Counted from the first letter of the stretch, positions 27,616-41,661 are shown. The stretch: 64,000 bases of DNA from Druceiella hillmani (GCA_039881145.1 JAYKKI010000132.1:2766501-2830500), one strand, 5' to 3'. Notes: generated from the letters alone by a model not told the origin. Numbers and translations: made by a program.

Positions 27616-28940
27616 ATAGTCAAGTAATTTTTGTCGCCAAAGTTTGCATGTCTCTATTTTGGGTCACATGTACGTTATCGCTAAGTTTTCGTAGAACTTT
27701 TAAAAAGCTTAAAATTTCTGACATAATTGTTTTGTTTGTTGAATACATTACTTACAATATTTTTTAGGGAAACCACGACCTTTTCTTATTTAGTTAAGTA
27801 CGTATGTATAGTAATGTTTCAAACGTATAGTATTAACGTAGTTCTGGGTTTCACCCGGAATATATATAGAGGCAGACGAACGTATGCCTATCATACACCC
27901 TTTTATGCTACATAAAGTTTTGGTATATAGTTGTTTTTTAGGTTTATAATACATATGGGCGTAAATGCTGCTTTTATTTAATTTTCACGTCGGTTAAATT
28001 ACTTTTTTCTCCGCTGAAATATTAATAAAATTTCACAATGATGTGAAATTATCATAGTTTTGGGTTCGGAATACATCACATTAATTAAAACGATAAAAAA
28101 TATTTGTTAACTAGCCGGTGACGTTTTCGTGCCTTAAATGCCGTTTTATGGAAACGGTTATTTTTAAAACGCAATTTTGTTTGTCTGCGAATTACAGTAT
28201 ATAATTTAGAACTGCAATACGTTTGAAAAAATATTTATTTACATGGTTTCATACAATCATAAAAATTTTCCAATATATAAATATGTATTATACAGCATGT
28301 TATTCAATCTTCTAATTTATGTATGTAATTACAAAATTTTACAATTGTAATTACAAATAACGAACGAAAGCAACAAAATTAAATGTTTTTATACCCATCG
28401 GTGATCGAATCAAGTAATAATAATATTTGATTAATTCGCCAACGTGATATGTGAATTCTTCGATATATTTATTAGTTATTTGTTACGTTGTTACGCATAA
28501 AAAAAAACAAAGAAAATTTCGTCTCTTTCACTCATGCGGGAGTAACCTAATTTAAGTGAGAAGGGGCGGCATTTTACGTTTACTACATGTTGACACGGTT
28601 TATTTGTCGTATGAAATTCCATGGCGGGTGCCACATTAATTTCACTTCGTTTTTTGTGAAACTTTTTTCACTAACACTCAGGATGATCATTTACTCACAC
28701 ATATATCACATTAGGTAAGTTATTGAAAATGGCATCATTTAAAATTGTTATTTAACAAATTCCTAAGAAAACATATTACATCATGGCTCTATTTATTAAA
28801 ATACTTCGCCAATTTTTTTAAACGACATTAGGTATATTAAAATACCAATCAGTTAAAGATATTAATATAAGAAAGACCTGAATTTATTTTATTTACGCAT
28901 ATGATTTTACTAACGATACTTTAATTTTTATTAAGTATAT
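27612..28940. other. AT-rich spacer, no gene recognised
   Basis: No supportable gene, RNA or mobile element. Confidence 0.4.
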
Positions 28941-28944
28941 GCGT

Positions 28945-29640
<696 letters not shown>

Positions 29641-30205
29641 TGATTAGCTGTGAGTTTATTTATTACTTTGCAAAACCTGATACTGGATTTCGAAAACATA
29701 TTTTAGTACTTAACATACAAAATAGATTCATAAAGGTAAAATAGATTCATGATAGAATTTGAAGTTTTAAATTTACATTTTAATAATATAAATTATAAAA
29801 TTGTTTTAGTTAGTCGACAGAGCTGGTACTCGTTTTCGTTGGTCGACAGTACACCGACTTCAAAAATAAGTAACTTAGTTATTTTTCACGAATGAGTGGG
29901 TACCCGTTTTGAGTTAATTATTAAACATACAATTTCTAATCCAGGGTACTTGGATTAATTAATAGAATTCGCGAATAAATACTCATGAATAAAAGTTATC
30001 GGGGACCATCCACGTCATAAGCAAGAACTGCATAACCATTCAAATAATAAGTTAATAACCATTATTATAATCTACATTCAAGTCAAGTCTAATATTTGTT
30101 GTAGGTTTTCTTCGCAAGCCAGCTGCGGTTGCATTAACACTAAAAATTTATATTAAATTATGTTTATGGTAACTATAATATTGACAACTCAAAAAGAAAA
30201 GAAAT
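29641..30205. other. Spacer with a second leader-like scrap
   Basis: At about 29815-29870 GTCGACAGAGCTGGTACTCG and then ACACCGACTTCAAAAATAAG resemble the repeat leader at 28945. No gene. Confidence 0.4.
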
Positions 30206-30209
30206 GGAA

Positions 30210-30425
30210 AATATACAAGGGAGTGACGGATACGGAAACCAAAACGTTGGAAAACATAGAAGACACCGATCGGTTAAGTGGGTTAACATAAAGTACAAAC
30301 AAGAGGTAACAAAGGATGGAAACTCATAAAGCACAGCAGTATGCTGTAGCTTACTGAGTAGCTCCCTAGAATAAATGACAGGCAGTGGAAAGTGGGTCAA
30401 GCCGTCTTTGAAACGGAATATAAAC
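30210..30425. repeat. Dispersed repeat family Q, copy 1
   Basis: Shares a run of blocks with 35430-35615: GTTAACATAAA, AACTCATAAAG, CTTACT(A/G)AGTA, CTCCCT(A/G), GACAG(G/T)CAGT and GAAAGTG. About 200 bp, diverged. Open on the minus strand at 30173-30490 for 105 residues, but the other copy is not open in the same frame, so I treat it as non-coding. Confidence 0.65.
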
Positions 30426-30429
30426 GGTT

Positions 30430-33400
30430 CGAAGATGAAAGGAATAACTACAAAGCTGTTCACTAATAAGGAACCATGCATGAGAATCACGAAATTTTTT
30501 GCATAATATTAGAATTAGTTTTTAACATAGTAAGAAAAACATGGGATTACTTATGACGTTATATATATTTTAATATATGGATAAAATTTAATTCAAAAAG
30601 ACCTTAGTAATATTCCTATTAAAATAATAATGATTACAAACTTCTCAATAACTAACATGGGAGAGAAGTTAAACCTGAAAAAGGTTATAATATTTGAATT
30701 AATCATATTAATCAACTTAAACATAAGATCTTTGCAAAATTTCAGAAAAATACAATATATTTCTTGTATAATTTATGTTTAAAAACATAAGTAGAACGTG
30801 TCAAAGCAATTTTCAAATTTTAACATTGTTACTCAAAATATTTTCCAGTGGAATTTAAGTCAACTCCCAATAATGTTGTGACAACCCTCTAGGGCGTGGA
30901 ATATATTTTTTGTCAAAATTCCTAACAATATTTCTTGTATAAAATACAGAAAAAATGTTTTTTGGAATCCTTATGACTGTCACGGATTCTCCTTATGACT
31001 TTCCAGATGATACTCTTCTTACACGACAAATGAAATAAGACAAAATTGACTACTTCATTTATCTCCTCTGTAAATCCTATCTAAATTTTTTGAGTGTCCC
31101 GATAGTGATTGAAATAAACGTGGGTTAACTGATCTGTCCTATGAATAATCAAAGAGGGAGAACATAGAGGTTTGTGGAACTTCGACAAGCCTCTCAGTTC
31201 TCCTTTAGAACTTTATGTTCCTAAGGAATAAAAATAAATAATTTTAAGGTTGTTTGTTCGAGCCTTTACAAAACAAAGTGAAATATTAACTAACAGTGAT
31301 ATTAGTTTCATATTATTATGCAAAATAATGAGTTTTCAGCTCTCTTTAAATCATATCGATGATTTAATAAAAATCTTGCGGACTTATTTTCTTTTTTATA
31401 TAATACAGTCATTTTATTTTCATTTAACACAATACTACGAGTATATGACCTTCGGTTAGTTTCCTCTGATCCTGAAACCTGTAAAAATTCTCTAACACGT
31501 TTTTTCCTTTTATGGGTATTAAATTGGAGTGAAGGGTCCGCAATACCAGCGGTCAGACGTTACGCAATACGGTTCAACATTTGCCGCAATATAGCGAACT
31601 AATCTTCTTTCTGGGTAGGAGAGCTGTACGATAATTAAAACCAAAAAAGTATTATTTAAAAGGGATAATGATATTGGGATTTCATCTTTGAATTACGAAA
31701 ATGAAAGGAAAAGCTGTAAAAAATTTTAACGAGGCGGTAAAAGTTTTAATTGTGGTCGGGTTCGAGTATTGAAAAGGTAGACAAAAGCAATTTTATCAAA
31801 AACTGTTTCAACGGACGCCGAGATCGTAAAGGTTTCCTTCACTTCTTTAGTTTTTATTTATGAACAATGAAAATATTATATTTGGAAAACATTTTTCAAC
31901 AAAGAAATTCATGTTCTGTATTCCTATTCTTAATATTCCATGATAATAATTTAATAGAAATACGTTATCTAAAAACAAAATAGACAAAGTTCGAAGTGTT
32001 AATGCCCGCTTTCATATTTTTGATGAACAAATTTTTAAAACGTAAAATATTTCAAAACTAAACCAATTTTTAAAATTTTTATGAACTATACAGGTAAATA
32101 AGAATTTTTTTACGGTTTTATTGAAGAATGCCAATAACTGTAGATGGAAAGCTAGTTCTATAATCTAGACATTCAATTACCATTGCCCTAGGTAAGTAAT
32201 TCTAATCCATTTGAAATACCAAATATTTGCATGTTAAATTTTACTTAAAGCCAGCTATATGGAATTTACTTAAATTTTAAATTCGTTAAAATATTACTTT
32301 TCATCAAATTTGAAGTAAGAACTTAAATACGGATATAAACAGCAAAGAGTATTACGGAATATATTGAAATTGAGATTAAGGGGAGTAGAAGAGTATTACG
32401 CATTATTATTACCATTTTCCTACCCCGGAGACCCTTTTGTTAAATTATTTAAGGTTCATACAGGTTATTTCAATAAAACTCTACTCCGACCTTCTGTCGC
32501 TTTTAGCTTCTGAGCGAAATAATTTAAAGACTTAAATTTTACCCAGTTTTGTAATTGTTAGACGGAAATCTGAAAATCTTAATTGAAGTTATTTAAAATT
32601 GTATTCCGAGATATAGTCAATTATTTACATCTCTACAGGTATGTGAGATATGGTTGAAAATAAATCTAGGAGTGGAATATAAACATATTTAAAAAAAAAA
32701 ATTTTCGTTACAGGAAAATATTAGCTATCAAGAAAAGTATTGTTTTTAGATCAGTGTAGTTACCAGATCTATATTGATAGCCTCGATACCTCGCACTTGA
32801 AATTCCTACCTATTATGGTGATATACAAATAGTGTTAAATATGTTTGTTTTCTAAGTTGCAGCTAAAAAAATATAAGTTTTTAATTATTAGATCCTTCAT
32901 TGTTTATGCTTTATAACGTATTGCACATACATTGCAACCGTATTAAATCGTATAGTTATTTTAAAACCATATTAAATCGTATGTAAATCAAACTGATGTA
33001 GACACGATGCCAACGATATTCGCCTCTGCTACTGTTCTTTAGGAATTCTTCCTTTAAGTTTTTACAAAAAATGATTTCTTCGAAAAAATGATTTAGATGC
33101 TTGGCTGAAAATACTAGATATATTAACGCGGGAAGTTTTGCACATCACTATTCTTATACGATTCAACTTTCGTCAGAATGTTTAAACTTCTTCAAATTAA
33201 ATTTTAAAAGTTTGGTGTATTTCAATTGAAAATTGAAACGAGCTCTTTGCTTTTTCAGCACATCAATTTTTTTATTACTTTGCCTTTGACTTGCCTACAT
33301 AGGATTTATCCACATCAAGGTACCCATAAATTCAAATACCGTTTTTAAAAATGATCTTTAAGAAACTAAGGTTTTCAGGGGCCGTGGATCTCAAAATTTT

Positions 33401-33560
33401 CAGATATCATTATTGAGTTTTAAGGGCATATGTAATTTATATGATATTCGGGAAGATGTCAAATTTGCCATTAATTTTGACAATATATGGGAAGTAACAA
33501 CGGAAGTTATCAGAATATTAATGGAACTGGTAACAAGTTCGTAATTTATTTTTTGTTTTA
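30430..33560. other. AT-rich spacer, no gene recognised
   Basis: No supportable gene. A less AT-rich patch at about 31490-31830 has no assignment. Confidence 0.4.
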
Positions 33561-33567
33561 TAAAACA

Positions 33568-34155
33568 GTCTCATTGGCACTGTTTGCAAATTTTCTTTCG
33601 ATGGAATAACTAACAGGGTCGGCGCAATCGTCCTTTGATATTTCTTTTACTGCTTCTTCGTAGAGAGTAGCTGCTCTTCAATAACTGGTAATCATGTTCC
33701 TCATAGTGTCTTTTATTCCTGGGAATGAATTGAAAATATACGGCACGATATTTATTTATTATGTAATCAATTATTCAGTCGTTAGTCTGGCAGAGTGCTC
33801 AACATTATCGCGGTGAAGGAAGATTCTACTACGAGGAGGTTGTTCTAAGCGTTGTAAGAGAAGTTTGTTGAAAGAGGAGACGACCATCTTTTTTATTTTT
33901 GTAGGCAGTAGTATTCTTGAGGAGTCCGCCTCTTTACTGTACATATTGTCACGTATTATCAGGTTCGTAACACTATACCCGGTTTTTATAACCCGTAACG
34001 ATATCGAATACAGTATTTGAATGACCATTGGCGAATTTTTAAAAAAATTTGAGTTACCAATCAACGTGACAGTGTTTTTGAGTCTCGGTCAAGTTATGTT
34101 TTTTAGTTTTTGTTACCAAGCACGAAGCTTCCTGATGCCCAAATATTCATGCAAA
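33568..34155 (-). pseudogene. Second mariner-type transposase relic
   Basis: An older mariner, different from the one at 14.5 kb, readable only across frames on the minus strand. From about 34153: HEYLGIRKLRAW (family HEHLxxRKLCxRW), then NLTETQKHCHVDW, KFANGHSNTVFDIVTGYKN (the first catalytic D of TGDET is gone) and CYEPDN. KKMVVSSF-like sequence follows, then RSRIFLHRDNVEHSARLTTE, which keeps the second aspartate (family LHHDNAxAHxA). The C-terminal part reads FPGIKDTMRN and YEEAVKEISKDD, with the YSPDLAPxD segment and the third aspartate deleted. Terminal repeats are not recognisable. Non-functional. Confidence 0.75.
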
Positions 34156-35425
34156 ATGTTCAGTACTTAAGTAATCTGATTACCTAAATTTTTCCAAGTT
34201 TTGACAGTTTCCATCCTGAGCTGTACAGCATTGATAAAATTTTCATTTGTCGCTGTTGAGGGATATTCCTTGCGCAGTTAATTACTGAGATTGGCTCGAC
34301 AATGCACGAACTTGTCTAATTCGTTGCATCACAAAAGGAAATTTGTTGCTGTATAAAATGGCAATTAAATTATTAAATTTATCCTTGCATTACCTTGGAA
34401 ATCTTTAAAAATTTGTCAAAATTTGTAAAAACAAATGACAGATTAAACCAAAGTACCTCAATGGATTAAGAAGGTGATTGGTTTTCGAAATTTTAATTAA
34501 TTTTTTTATTGCCATTATTACCAATAGCAAGTTCTAACAATTTTCATTGTTACCCCCGTATCCACCCATATTTTTCTATAATAAAATATTCCGTATTTCA
34601 TACTCATATTAACTTATGAATAATAGGTTTGGTATATCTCAAATATAAAAAAATATAGACAATTTAACAATAATATTGAATAACCTAAACTTTTTGGAAA
34701 ATCCTAAAAGTAAAAAAAATACAGATTTTTTTATAACTAATTAAACCACACTGTACGTCGATACGAAGTCTGTTTATTACATGACCGATATTAACAATTT
34801 CAAAGCCAATCAAAAATTATTATTAAAACCGTCGTCGAAACCTATCAAAAGATGGATCATCGAAATTCAGCATTTATGGAATGGCATCAATACATCGGAT
34901 GAAAAAAAAGAAATATTGTGCAAGTTTATATACTAATACGTCAATCGTACGCCATATTTATAATTTAACCAATCACTACAGACCAATACTCCGTCCAATA
35001 ATTCCGTACAAACAATTCTTGAAAATTATCATGAATATTCAAATTTTTCGGTTCGACTAGTAGAGCATGCTGGGCTTAGAGGAAAATTCACTGTATCGAT
35101 CAATTCATAATTTCCGACTACTGATCTAAAAAGTAAGAAATAAAAGCAGAATACCAACGTCTGTGACATTTTAAAAAGGTTTACAATTTGATAGTCATTT
35201 GCTGCAGAAATTTTCAGTGACAACTCGACTATATTTTGCGCCACTGAAAATATATGCACGAATAAAATAAAGTGTGGCATACAATATAGAGAGAATATAT
35301 TCCCAAAATAATCTATTAAAATTTGCAAAGATAACAGAATAATGATATAATTAACTTCATAATATAGATTAAAATACTACTTAACTTCAACAGCCAATAA
35401 ATATAAAATCGGTAGCTCAAATAGA
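34156..35425. other. AT-rich spacer; possible N-terminal remains of the mariner relic
   Basis: From 34156 to about 34330 the minus strand may hold the decayed N-terminal helix-turn-helix region of the transposase, but no motif is secure. The rest shows no supportable feature. Confidence 0.35.
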
Positions 35426-35429
35426 AATA

Positions 35430-35615
35430 TACCAAGGAGGTAGAAACAAGCGAACGTTTAACTGCGTTAACATAAAACACAGGCACGACGGAACAAAGAG
35501 CTAAACTCATAAAGTGCAGGTCTGAGCTTTAACTTACTAAGTACTTCCCTGGGATAAAGGATAGACAGTAGAAAGTGATATGGGTTGAGAACTGTCTTGG
35601 AAATAGCATATAGCC
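35430..35615. repeat. Dispersed repeat family Q, copy 2
   Basis: Same orientation as 30210-30425, with GTTAACATAAAACACAGGCA, AACTCATAAAGTGCAG, CTTACTAAGTACTTCCCT and GACAGTAGAAAGTG in the same order and spacing. Confidence 0.65.
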
Positions 35616-35682
35616 TAGCTCTACTCTATGTAAGTAGACCTCTACGCGATATAAGTAGAAGAGTTTCTTAGTTGTTATGTTG

Positions 35683-35685
<3 letters not shown>

Positions 35686-35746
<61 letters not shown>
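35686..35746. repeat. (TA)n microsatellite
   Basis: About 30 uninterrupted TA units just downstream of repeat family Q. Confidence 0.95.
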
Positions 35747-35751
<5 letters not shown>

Positions 35752-38700
35752 CTTTTTTTTTATCTCTTAAGAATTATTTTTGTTGTAAAAATTCTTTAAC
35801 TTATCTTTTTTCTTCTGTTCCATAACATAACTGTAAAAAGAAAAATAGATCAACAAAAGCGTCACCCTAGTATGAAAATAACACGAGTCGAATGATTTTT
35901 AGATCAAATACTCGATAAAATAATACGGAAATGCCCTAAAAATTCACATCTAAATAGCAAAAGAAGTGATTCAGTACAAACTTAAGAATATATCATAATG
36001 AAATAAAAATAAAAATGAACCGCTAAAACGTGTTAAAACTTGAAAAACAAAAATCAGCTTAATACAATTTTTATATGTGTTTAAAATTTGAAAGAGAGTT
36101 GGAAATAATAAAAAAATTAATTTTGAAAAATTTCAAAAACAACATTTTAAAAAGATTAGTGTATTGACTTATTGGCGGCATTGGTGTATTGATAAATTTT
36201 GTAAAAGTTCCAAAATTAATAATATATTTTTGAATAAAATTGGCCGACTGGCAAAAGAATGCCTTCAATTTTGTTTGAAAATTTTTTCACAAATATTGGA
36301 TATACTATTATATTGTTCTAAATTTAATTAAAACTCTTATCGACACCTAAAAATATTTCATTAGAAATAAAAACAAAATTTTTAAATAGAAATCAGCGAA
36401 TCGTTTTTTCCCGTGATTTGCGTAGTCATGCTTCTCTGCTTCCTATGAATACGAAGTTCTCTGAAAATTCTCTGGAAATGCCTGTTAATGAAAAAGTAAT
36501 ATAAATAAACATAATATATTATTTACGGGCTGAAATACGGATATAAAAGTCAGATAAAATATTTATTCACCATTTTACTATACTTTTTCATAACTTTGTA
36601 TGTGTAAATTAAATTTGATAAAATTACTATTGTTTACAGCGAGTAAATTATAGTTTCGATCGTCCATTTAATTTGGGAATTTATTTACTACTGAATTTTT
36701 GTTCTATACCTCTGGTTTTTGATATTTTATTTTAATGGACTATATATTCGCTATATAACAAGATTGTGAGCAGAGAGACTCACAAAAATTCGTCATTTTT
36801 TAATGATGAAAATCCAAAGGTACTTACAAATTGCGTATGACAATCGTTTCCAATAAAAATAAAGATATGACCAATGTCATAATACCACATAGATATGCCA
36901 TTAGTGCTCTAAAATTGGTTGATGTGAGAAAAGAGCAATCTATCAAAACTTTACTATTTAGTGTGAATTGTTACTAATATAGTGTATGGCGAAAGTATTT
37001 GGCTATCTGTTGTCTCTATCTCACTTTATAGAGATCTCTTTTATCTAATGAAAAGATGTTTTTAATGACAGGGCTATAGCCACTAAAAGTCCGAAAACAA
37101 CAGTACATGGAAATAATATTCCACTTTTATTTTGTTATTACATTTTCCTTTTAATTTCGAAATATCTAAAAGAAAAGAGTGAAACAAAATAGTGAAATAG
37201 CTGTATTTCTGTACCCGGTTATCACACTTGTTCTGTGTTATAGAGTGGGAAGGTCAGACTGAGTTTTGTTGTCTGTTCATGAATTATAATGATGTAGTTC
37301 ATTATTTGTAGTAAAGTATTATTTGCCTTAGAGAAATGTTGTCCCATTCATACCTATGTCTTACTCTGTCACTTTTAATTGGGAAGTTGGGAACTTTTAT
37401 ACTTAGGACTGTCCCTTTATGACTTTTTTTACTTGACGTCTCATTCTCCCGCTCGCGTCATATTATACAATATTGAATATGTGTACAAAATTTTCTAGTA
37501 GGTAATTTTGTATACTCTTTTATAGTACTTATGAAAGTGTCTTTTGATCCTTTCATAAGAGTAAAACTTATTGTGCCAAAGTGCTAACCAACGAAGTTTA
37601 ATCTAAATTTATTGATCAGTACTTTATAGATGTGTAATTTTTGTGAAATGAACCTATTAACTAATGATATTACATAATTTTTTTGAGTCTTCGTTTTCCG
37701 TTAGCCTCATTATATAACCAACATTTAACCAATTTTATATAAATATTTGATTATTCGTTGTATTGGAAATCTGATACTATTTTAACTGGTAATTTTTTTG
37801 GAGTTCATACTCATATTTGAATTAATTTTATATAATACATTGTTAATAACGGCCTGAGTGATTAATAAAGTGAGACAAAGTGATTATAAAACTGATTAAA
37901 TTACTATTTAATCTCAGCTTCAATCCGATGAGTGTAAAGCATAATGAATATTGAGTAGAAGCAAATCGGAAGGCCTCTCCCCCTTCTTCATTTAACCTTA
38001 TCAACTGAGAAAGAACTCAATGGACAAAGTATATATCGCAAGTGGAAAGCGAGCCGCCGAAACAAAGAGACTTCAATAAGTCTAACAGCTTAATGATAAA
38101 TCAAAGCCGGCGAATTGGAGTCGGAAATACCGAAATAAATAAAAGAAACAATGAAAGAGACCAGGCTGGGCCGGTTGAGTGGGAATGAGGAAAAATAATA
38201 TAATTGAATTATTCGCCCAAAAACGTAATGCCGGATTTCTTCGAGGGCGAGAGATAAAGTTAAAATGAAAATTTTAATTTTCTACGCCGTCGGTATAAAT
38301 GGTCAAACGAAATTACGCTTATTGAACGTTAACTGCTTTTTCAACAATGGTAATTTATGGTAAATTCTGATGAGAATTTCGTCCGGAGATAATGTATTAA
38401 AATTAAATGTTTTCCAAGTATCATTTCAGGGAGTCCCTACTTTTAATGAAGGCGCTATCTTTTTTTTTCCTATTATTTACTTATTTGGCTACCAACGTGC
38501 TGTTGTGTATATTACTGTGAGAAAAGAAAAAGTATATAATACGTGGTAAATTTATCAATTTATTAAGAAATGTATTCCTACTTGTCCATAAGCTTATTTC
38601 GAGACGTCCTTACAAAGAATCCTAGTACACGATAAAGTGGTCTGAATTAGAGAACTCGAAGCTAATTTTGCGGCAAATACAGAACTTCTATTATAACGGG

Positions 38701-38958
38701 TACATTTGAATATAATGTCGTTATAAATGATAGAATGCTGACAACCGTTATGAAATATCAGCGAGGAATTAAGGAAATTTATGTATAGTCAAAAAACATT
38801 TCAATTTTATTTTTGAGGACATCTGGTTTCTTTTTGAACTTTTGAACAGACTTATATTAAAAATACATAAAGTCGTAATAAAATCTGCAAGCACAATTCG
38901 CACATTGAGCATTCCATACTTATTTCAAAACTTTAAACATTTAAAATATTTATTTAGT
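35747..38958. other. AT-rich spacer with a GC-richer purine patch
   Basis: No supportable gene. At about 37970-38345 the sequence is less AT-rich and purine-biased (for example AGTGGAAAGCGAGCCGCCGA and GAGACCAGGCTGGGCCGG). No open frame, repeat partner or RNA fold was found for it. It may be conserved non-coding DNA or an old element. Confidence 0.4.
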
Positions 38959-38970
38959 GTACTCTTAACT
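38959..38970. repeat. Target-site duplication of copy F (left)
   Basis: GTACTCTTAACT, repeated exactly at 39246-39257. Confidence 0.85.
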
Positions 38971-39068
38971 ATTGAATATATTTGGCGTTAATTTTGTAGA
39001 AATTCATTATTCACAATTAAATGAAACTAAGTGATGTAGTATTATTTCTACTATCTTTAATTTCTTTA

Positions 39069-39109
39069 CCACGACCTAGTTTCCGTTGTATTACAACATC
39101 TTCAGGTGG
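39069..39109 (-). ncRNA. Hammerhead ribozyme, damaged (copy F, left arm)
   Basis: Stem I (CCAC/GUGG), CUGAAGA and stem II are intact. After stem II the sequence is GGAAACUAGGUC instead of GAAACCUAGGUC: one extra G beside G12, and stem III reduced to two pairs. Activity is expected to be strongly reduced. Confidence 0.6.
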
Positions 39110-39152
39110 AATATTAGCAAAGATCTTATTAGCAAAAATCTTGGCTAATATC

Positions 39153-39193
39153 CCGCTTGAAGATGTTGTAATACAACGAAACCTAGGTCGTGG
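39153..39193 (+). ncRNA. Hammerhead ribozyme, core mutation (copy F, right arm)
   Basis: Stem I CCGC/GUGG (one G-U pair), stem II, GAAA, stem III and GUC are kept. The core begins UUGAAGA, so the invariant C3 is U. Expected to be inactive. Confidence 0.6.
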
Positions 39194-39257
39194 TAAAGAA
39201 ATTAGACAGCAGAAATAATACTACATCGCGTAGTTTCATTTAATTGTACTCTTAACT

Positions 39258-41400
39258 GTTATCTGTTTATGCATCAAGATATAGATAGCAATTAAAATAA
39301 CTGTCTATAAATAATAATATTATTTTCTACCACGAAAATATATTGCATCGTGTGTATTTTACAAGTATAAGACAAATAACTCAGTTATAATTCGGTAACT
39401 ATATTTTTTTTATTCATAATTATGAGTTTTCAAATTTAATCAATTAAAATATTTACGTAACGTTTGTCTTACATTTTCCCCAGCTTTTTGCCATGTTAAA
39501 TTTAACACTTTGGTGAGGGTAAAAATACAATATTAAGAGACTAATATTTCTTGAAAGACACACCGGAGTATACATTTTCGATTACATTTTAAAACACCTC
39601 TTCTTTAATAGTCCATTGAAAGGTTCTGTGATTGTTTTTAAACACACATTTTTTTCTTTTTAATTTCTTAAGAGGAGTAACTCTTAGAACAATGTTTCCT
39701 TTATTTCTATATTTTCACGTAATTACAGTAGGTCTTTCTACGTAATTTCGTCAAAATGTGTCCTTAATTCAATAAGTCGTTAAGCTATGACCCAAAGACG
39801 GGCTGCAGAATACGACAAAAATACAAGACTCTGTTTTATTCATTCTGACACAAAATCATGAAAATAGGGAAATACAGAGATCATGTATCACCAAACAACA
39901 CTCAATGAATTTCGAAAAAGGTCAATGGCCTGCCCGCCACATTACTAATAAAGGAAAAAAAGGGAGAAAGGAACCTCATTTCAGGAAAGTGAAATACAAT
40001 TTACCTTTATTCACATACATTAATGGATGTAGAAATTAATTTCCAAGAATTACTAACACAATGATTTTGTGATTTGGAAAACTATATCATTTAAAATGAC
40101 CTCTTGGTATTGAAGGGAACCGTAACTGTAACCCAATCTAAGAAATAAGTGTAATATAACGTATATAAATCTAAAATCTAGTTCGATATGGGATTTATAA
40201 GAAAAATAAAGGAGAAAAAAATCTTCAAAGGCAAGGCAGAAATTATATATTGAAATATGAGAAAAACGACCTAAAGAATATTAACAGAGCGACTTTTGGT
40301 TTGGCACTCATGAATGAGGACTTATCATATAGTTTATTTTTCCGGTTTCATTGATAATGTGATATGATTAGACTAGAGGGAGCGTCTTAAATGAGGATCA
40401 TAATAGGCAGACCAGCATGGCTAATTATTAAAGAGTTGGTCTCGTTCATAGTTAGGATTAGACGGATATAAGATGAATAAGAATAAATATGATGTATAAA
40501 TCATACGTTTTTATAAAAACCTCACCGTATAACATTTTTTCCTTCCGCGCCCAGCATATTTGCATTATGTTTTTTTTTTAATTTTTACTCCATATAGCTA
40601 TCACATAACTTTCGTGCATAAAAACCACGGTTTAAATATTGCAATCTTATCGCTTATCGGTCACATTTATAATTTTTTAACGTAACTAATATTTATTTTT
40701 GGCTAAATATCTGCTCCAATTTGAAATATCAATATCATTTATGATTCGAAATATCGATATATCTATTTAAATAAAAATCTGAATTTCTGTAGTCAACGTA
40801 TGCTATCGATATTTTTCGTCGAGTATTATAAGCTCAACGAAATTGCCGTATGTCAAATGTAAGCTCCGTTTTGACATCCCAATTACCATTCGCAATTTTA
40901 TTCACAGAACTGTCAATAGAAAAGGAGTGGTGACAGGGATTATAGTATGTATATGGTTTGATATATGAAATCGATTGATAATAAACGCTTACCGGTTAAA
41001 AAAATACATAGAGATAGTTTTTTTGCATCTTTCGTAGAAAAACGGCCGGAAATCCATTTTTTTTTCAATAAAGTTACACAAAAATAACATTTCCATTAAC
41101 ATACATTGCAAGTATTAACTTAAAAATAAAAGTCAACACTATTTTCTTCTAAAACTATAAAAAGAAACACTGACAAAAAGATAACCAAAAAAAAAGAAAA
41201 AAATCCACAACGGGAAATATGAAATCCGTTCATAATTAAACTAAAATAAGGCTAAAGTTAACCAATAACCATGTTTCGACACTGAATATAAATTCTACAT
41301 GGCAACACTAAATGCGTATACATACACAAGCGAATCAGTTTCGCAATTGAATTAATTGTGAATGCGAAACCAACTAAAAATTATAAACAAACCGTATAAG
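39258..41400. other. AT-rich spacer, no gene recognised
   Basis: No supportable gene, RNA or mobile element. Confidence 0.4.
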
Positions 41401-41404
41401 TAAA

Positions 41405-41450
41405 ACTGTTCGGCGCGGGGGTGCGTGCGCAAATTGTGTGCACCGCAATT
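41405..41450. other. Short GC spike
   Basis: TTCGGCGCGGGGGTGCGTGC followed by GCAAATTGTGTGCACCGC stands out sharply from the surrounding AT-rich DNA. A partial inverted relation exists between GTGCGTGCGC and TGTGCACC. It could be a promoter or an old insertion; nothing decides. Confidence 0.35.
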
Positions 41451-41640
41451 GTAAGTGAACTAGTTGCCAACTAAATGATCAACTGATATTCAATACAATT
41501 GGACCAATTTTGATTGTCTCAATTTCAATAGTTTTCAAAAGTTTATTCAAACATGGAAAACAGCCCGTTAACTTTTATTCGGTAATTTTTCATAATGTCC
41601 AATATTGTCAATTTCTATAAAAATATATATAAGTACTTAT

Positions 41641-41661
41641 TTATATATATATATATATATA

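Larger units (their letters stand above)
38971..39245. mobile_element. Foldback hammerhead element, copy F
   Basis: The extension is on the left (ATTGAATATATTTGGCGTTA from 38971), followed by the left arm from about 39016, a loop near 39110-39150 and the right arm ending CATTTAATT at 39245. The 12-bp direct repeat GTACTCTTAACT flanks it at 38959-38970 and 39246-39257. The tail is on the opposite side from copy A, so the element is inserted in the reverse orientation. Both arms contain damaged ribozymes. Confidence 0.85.

Noticed and set aside
30173..30490. 105-residue minus-strand open frame
   Set aside because: It lies in repeat family Q, whose other copy (35430-35615) is not open in the same frame.
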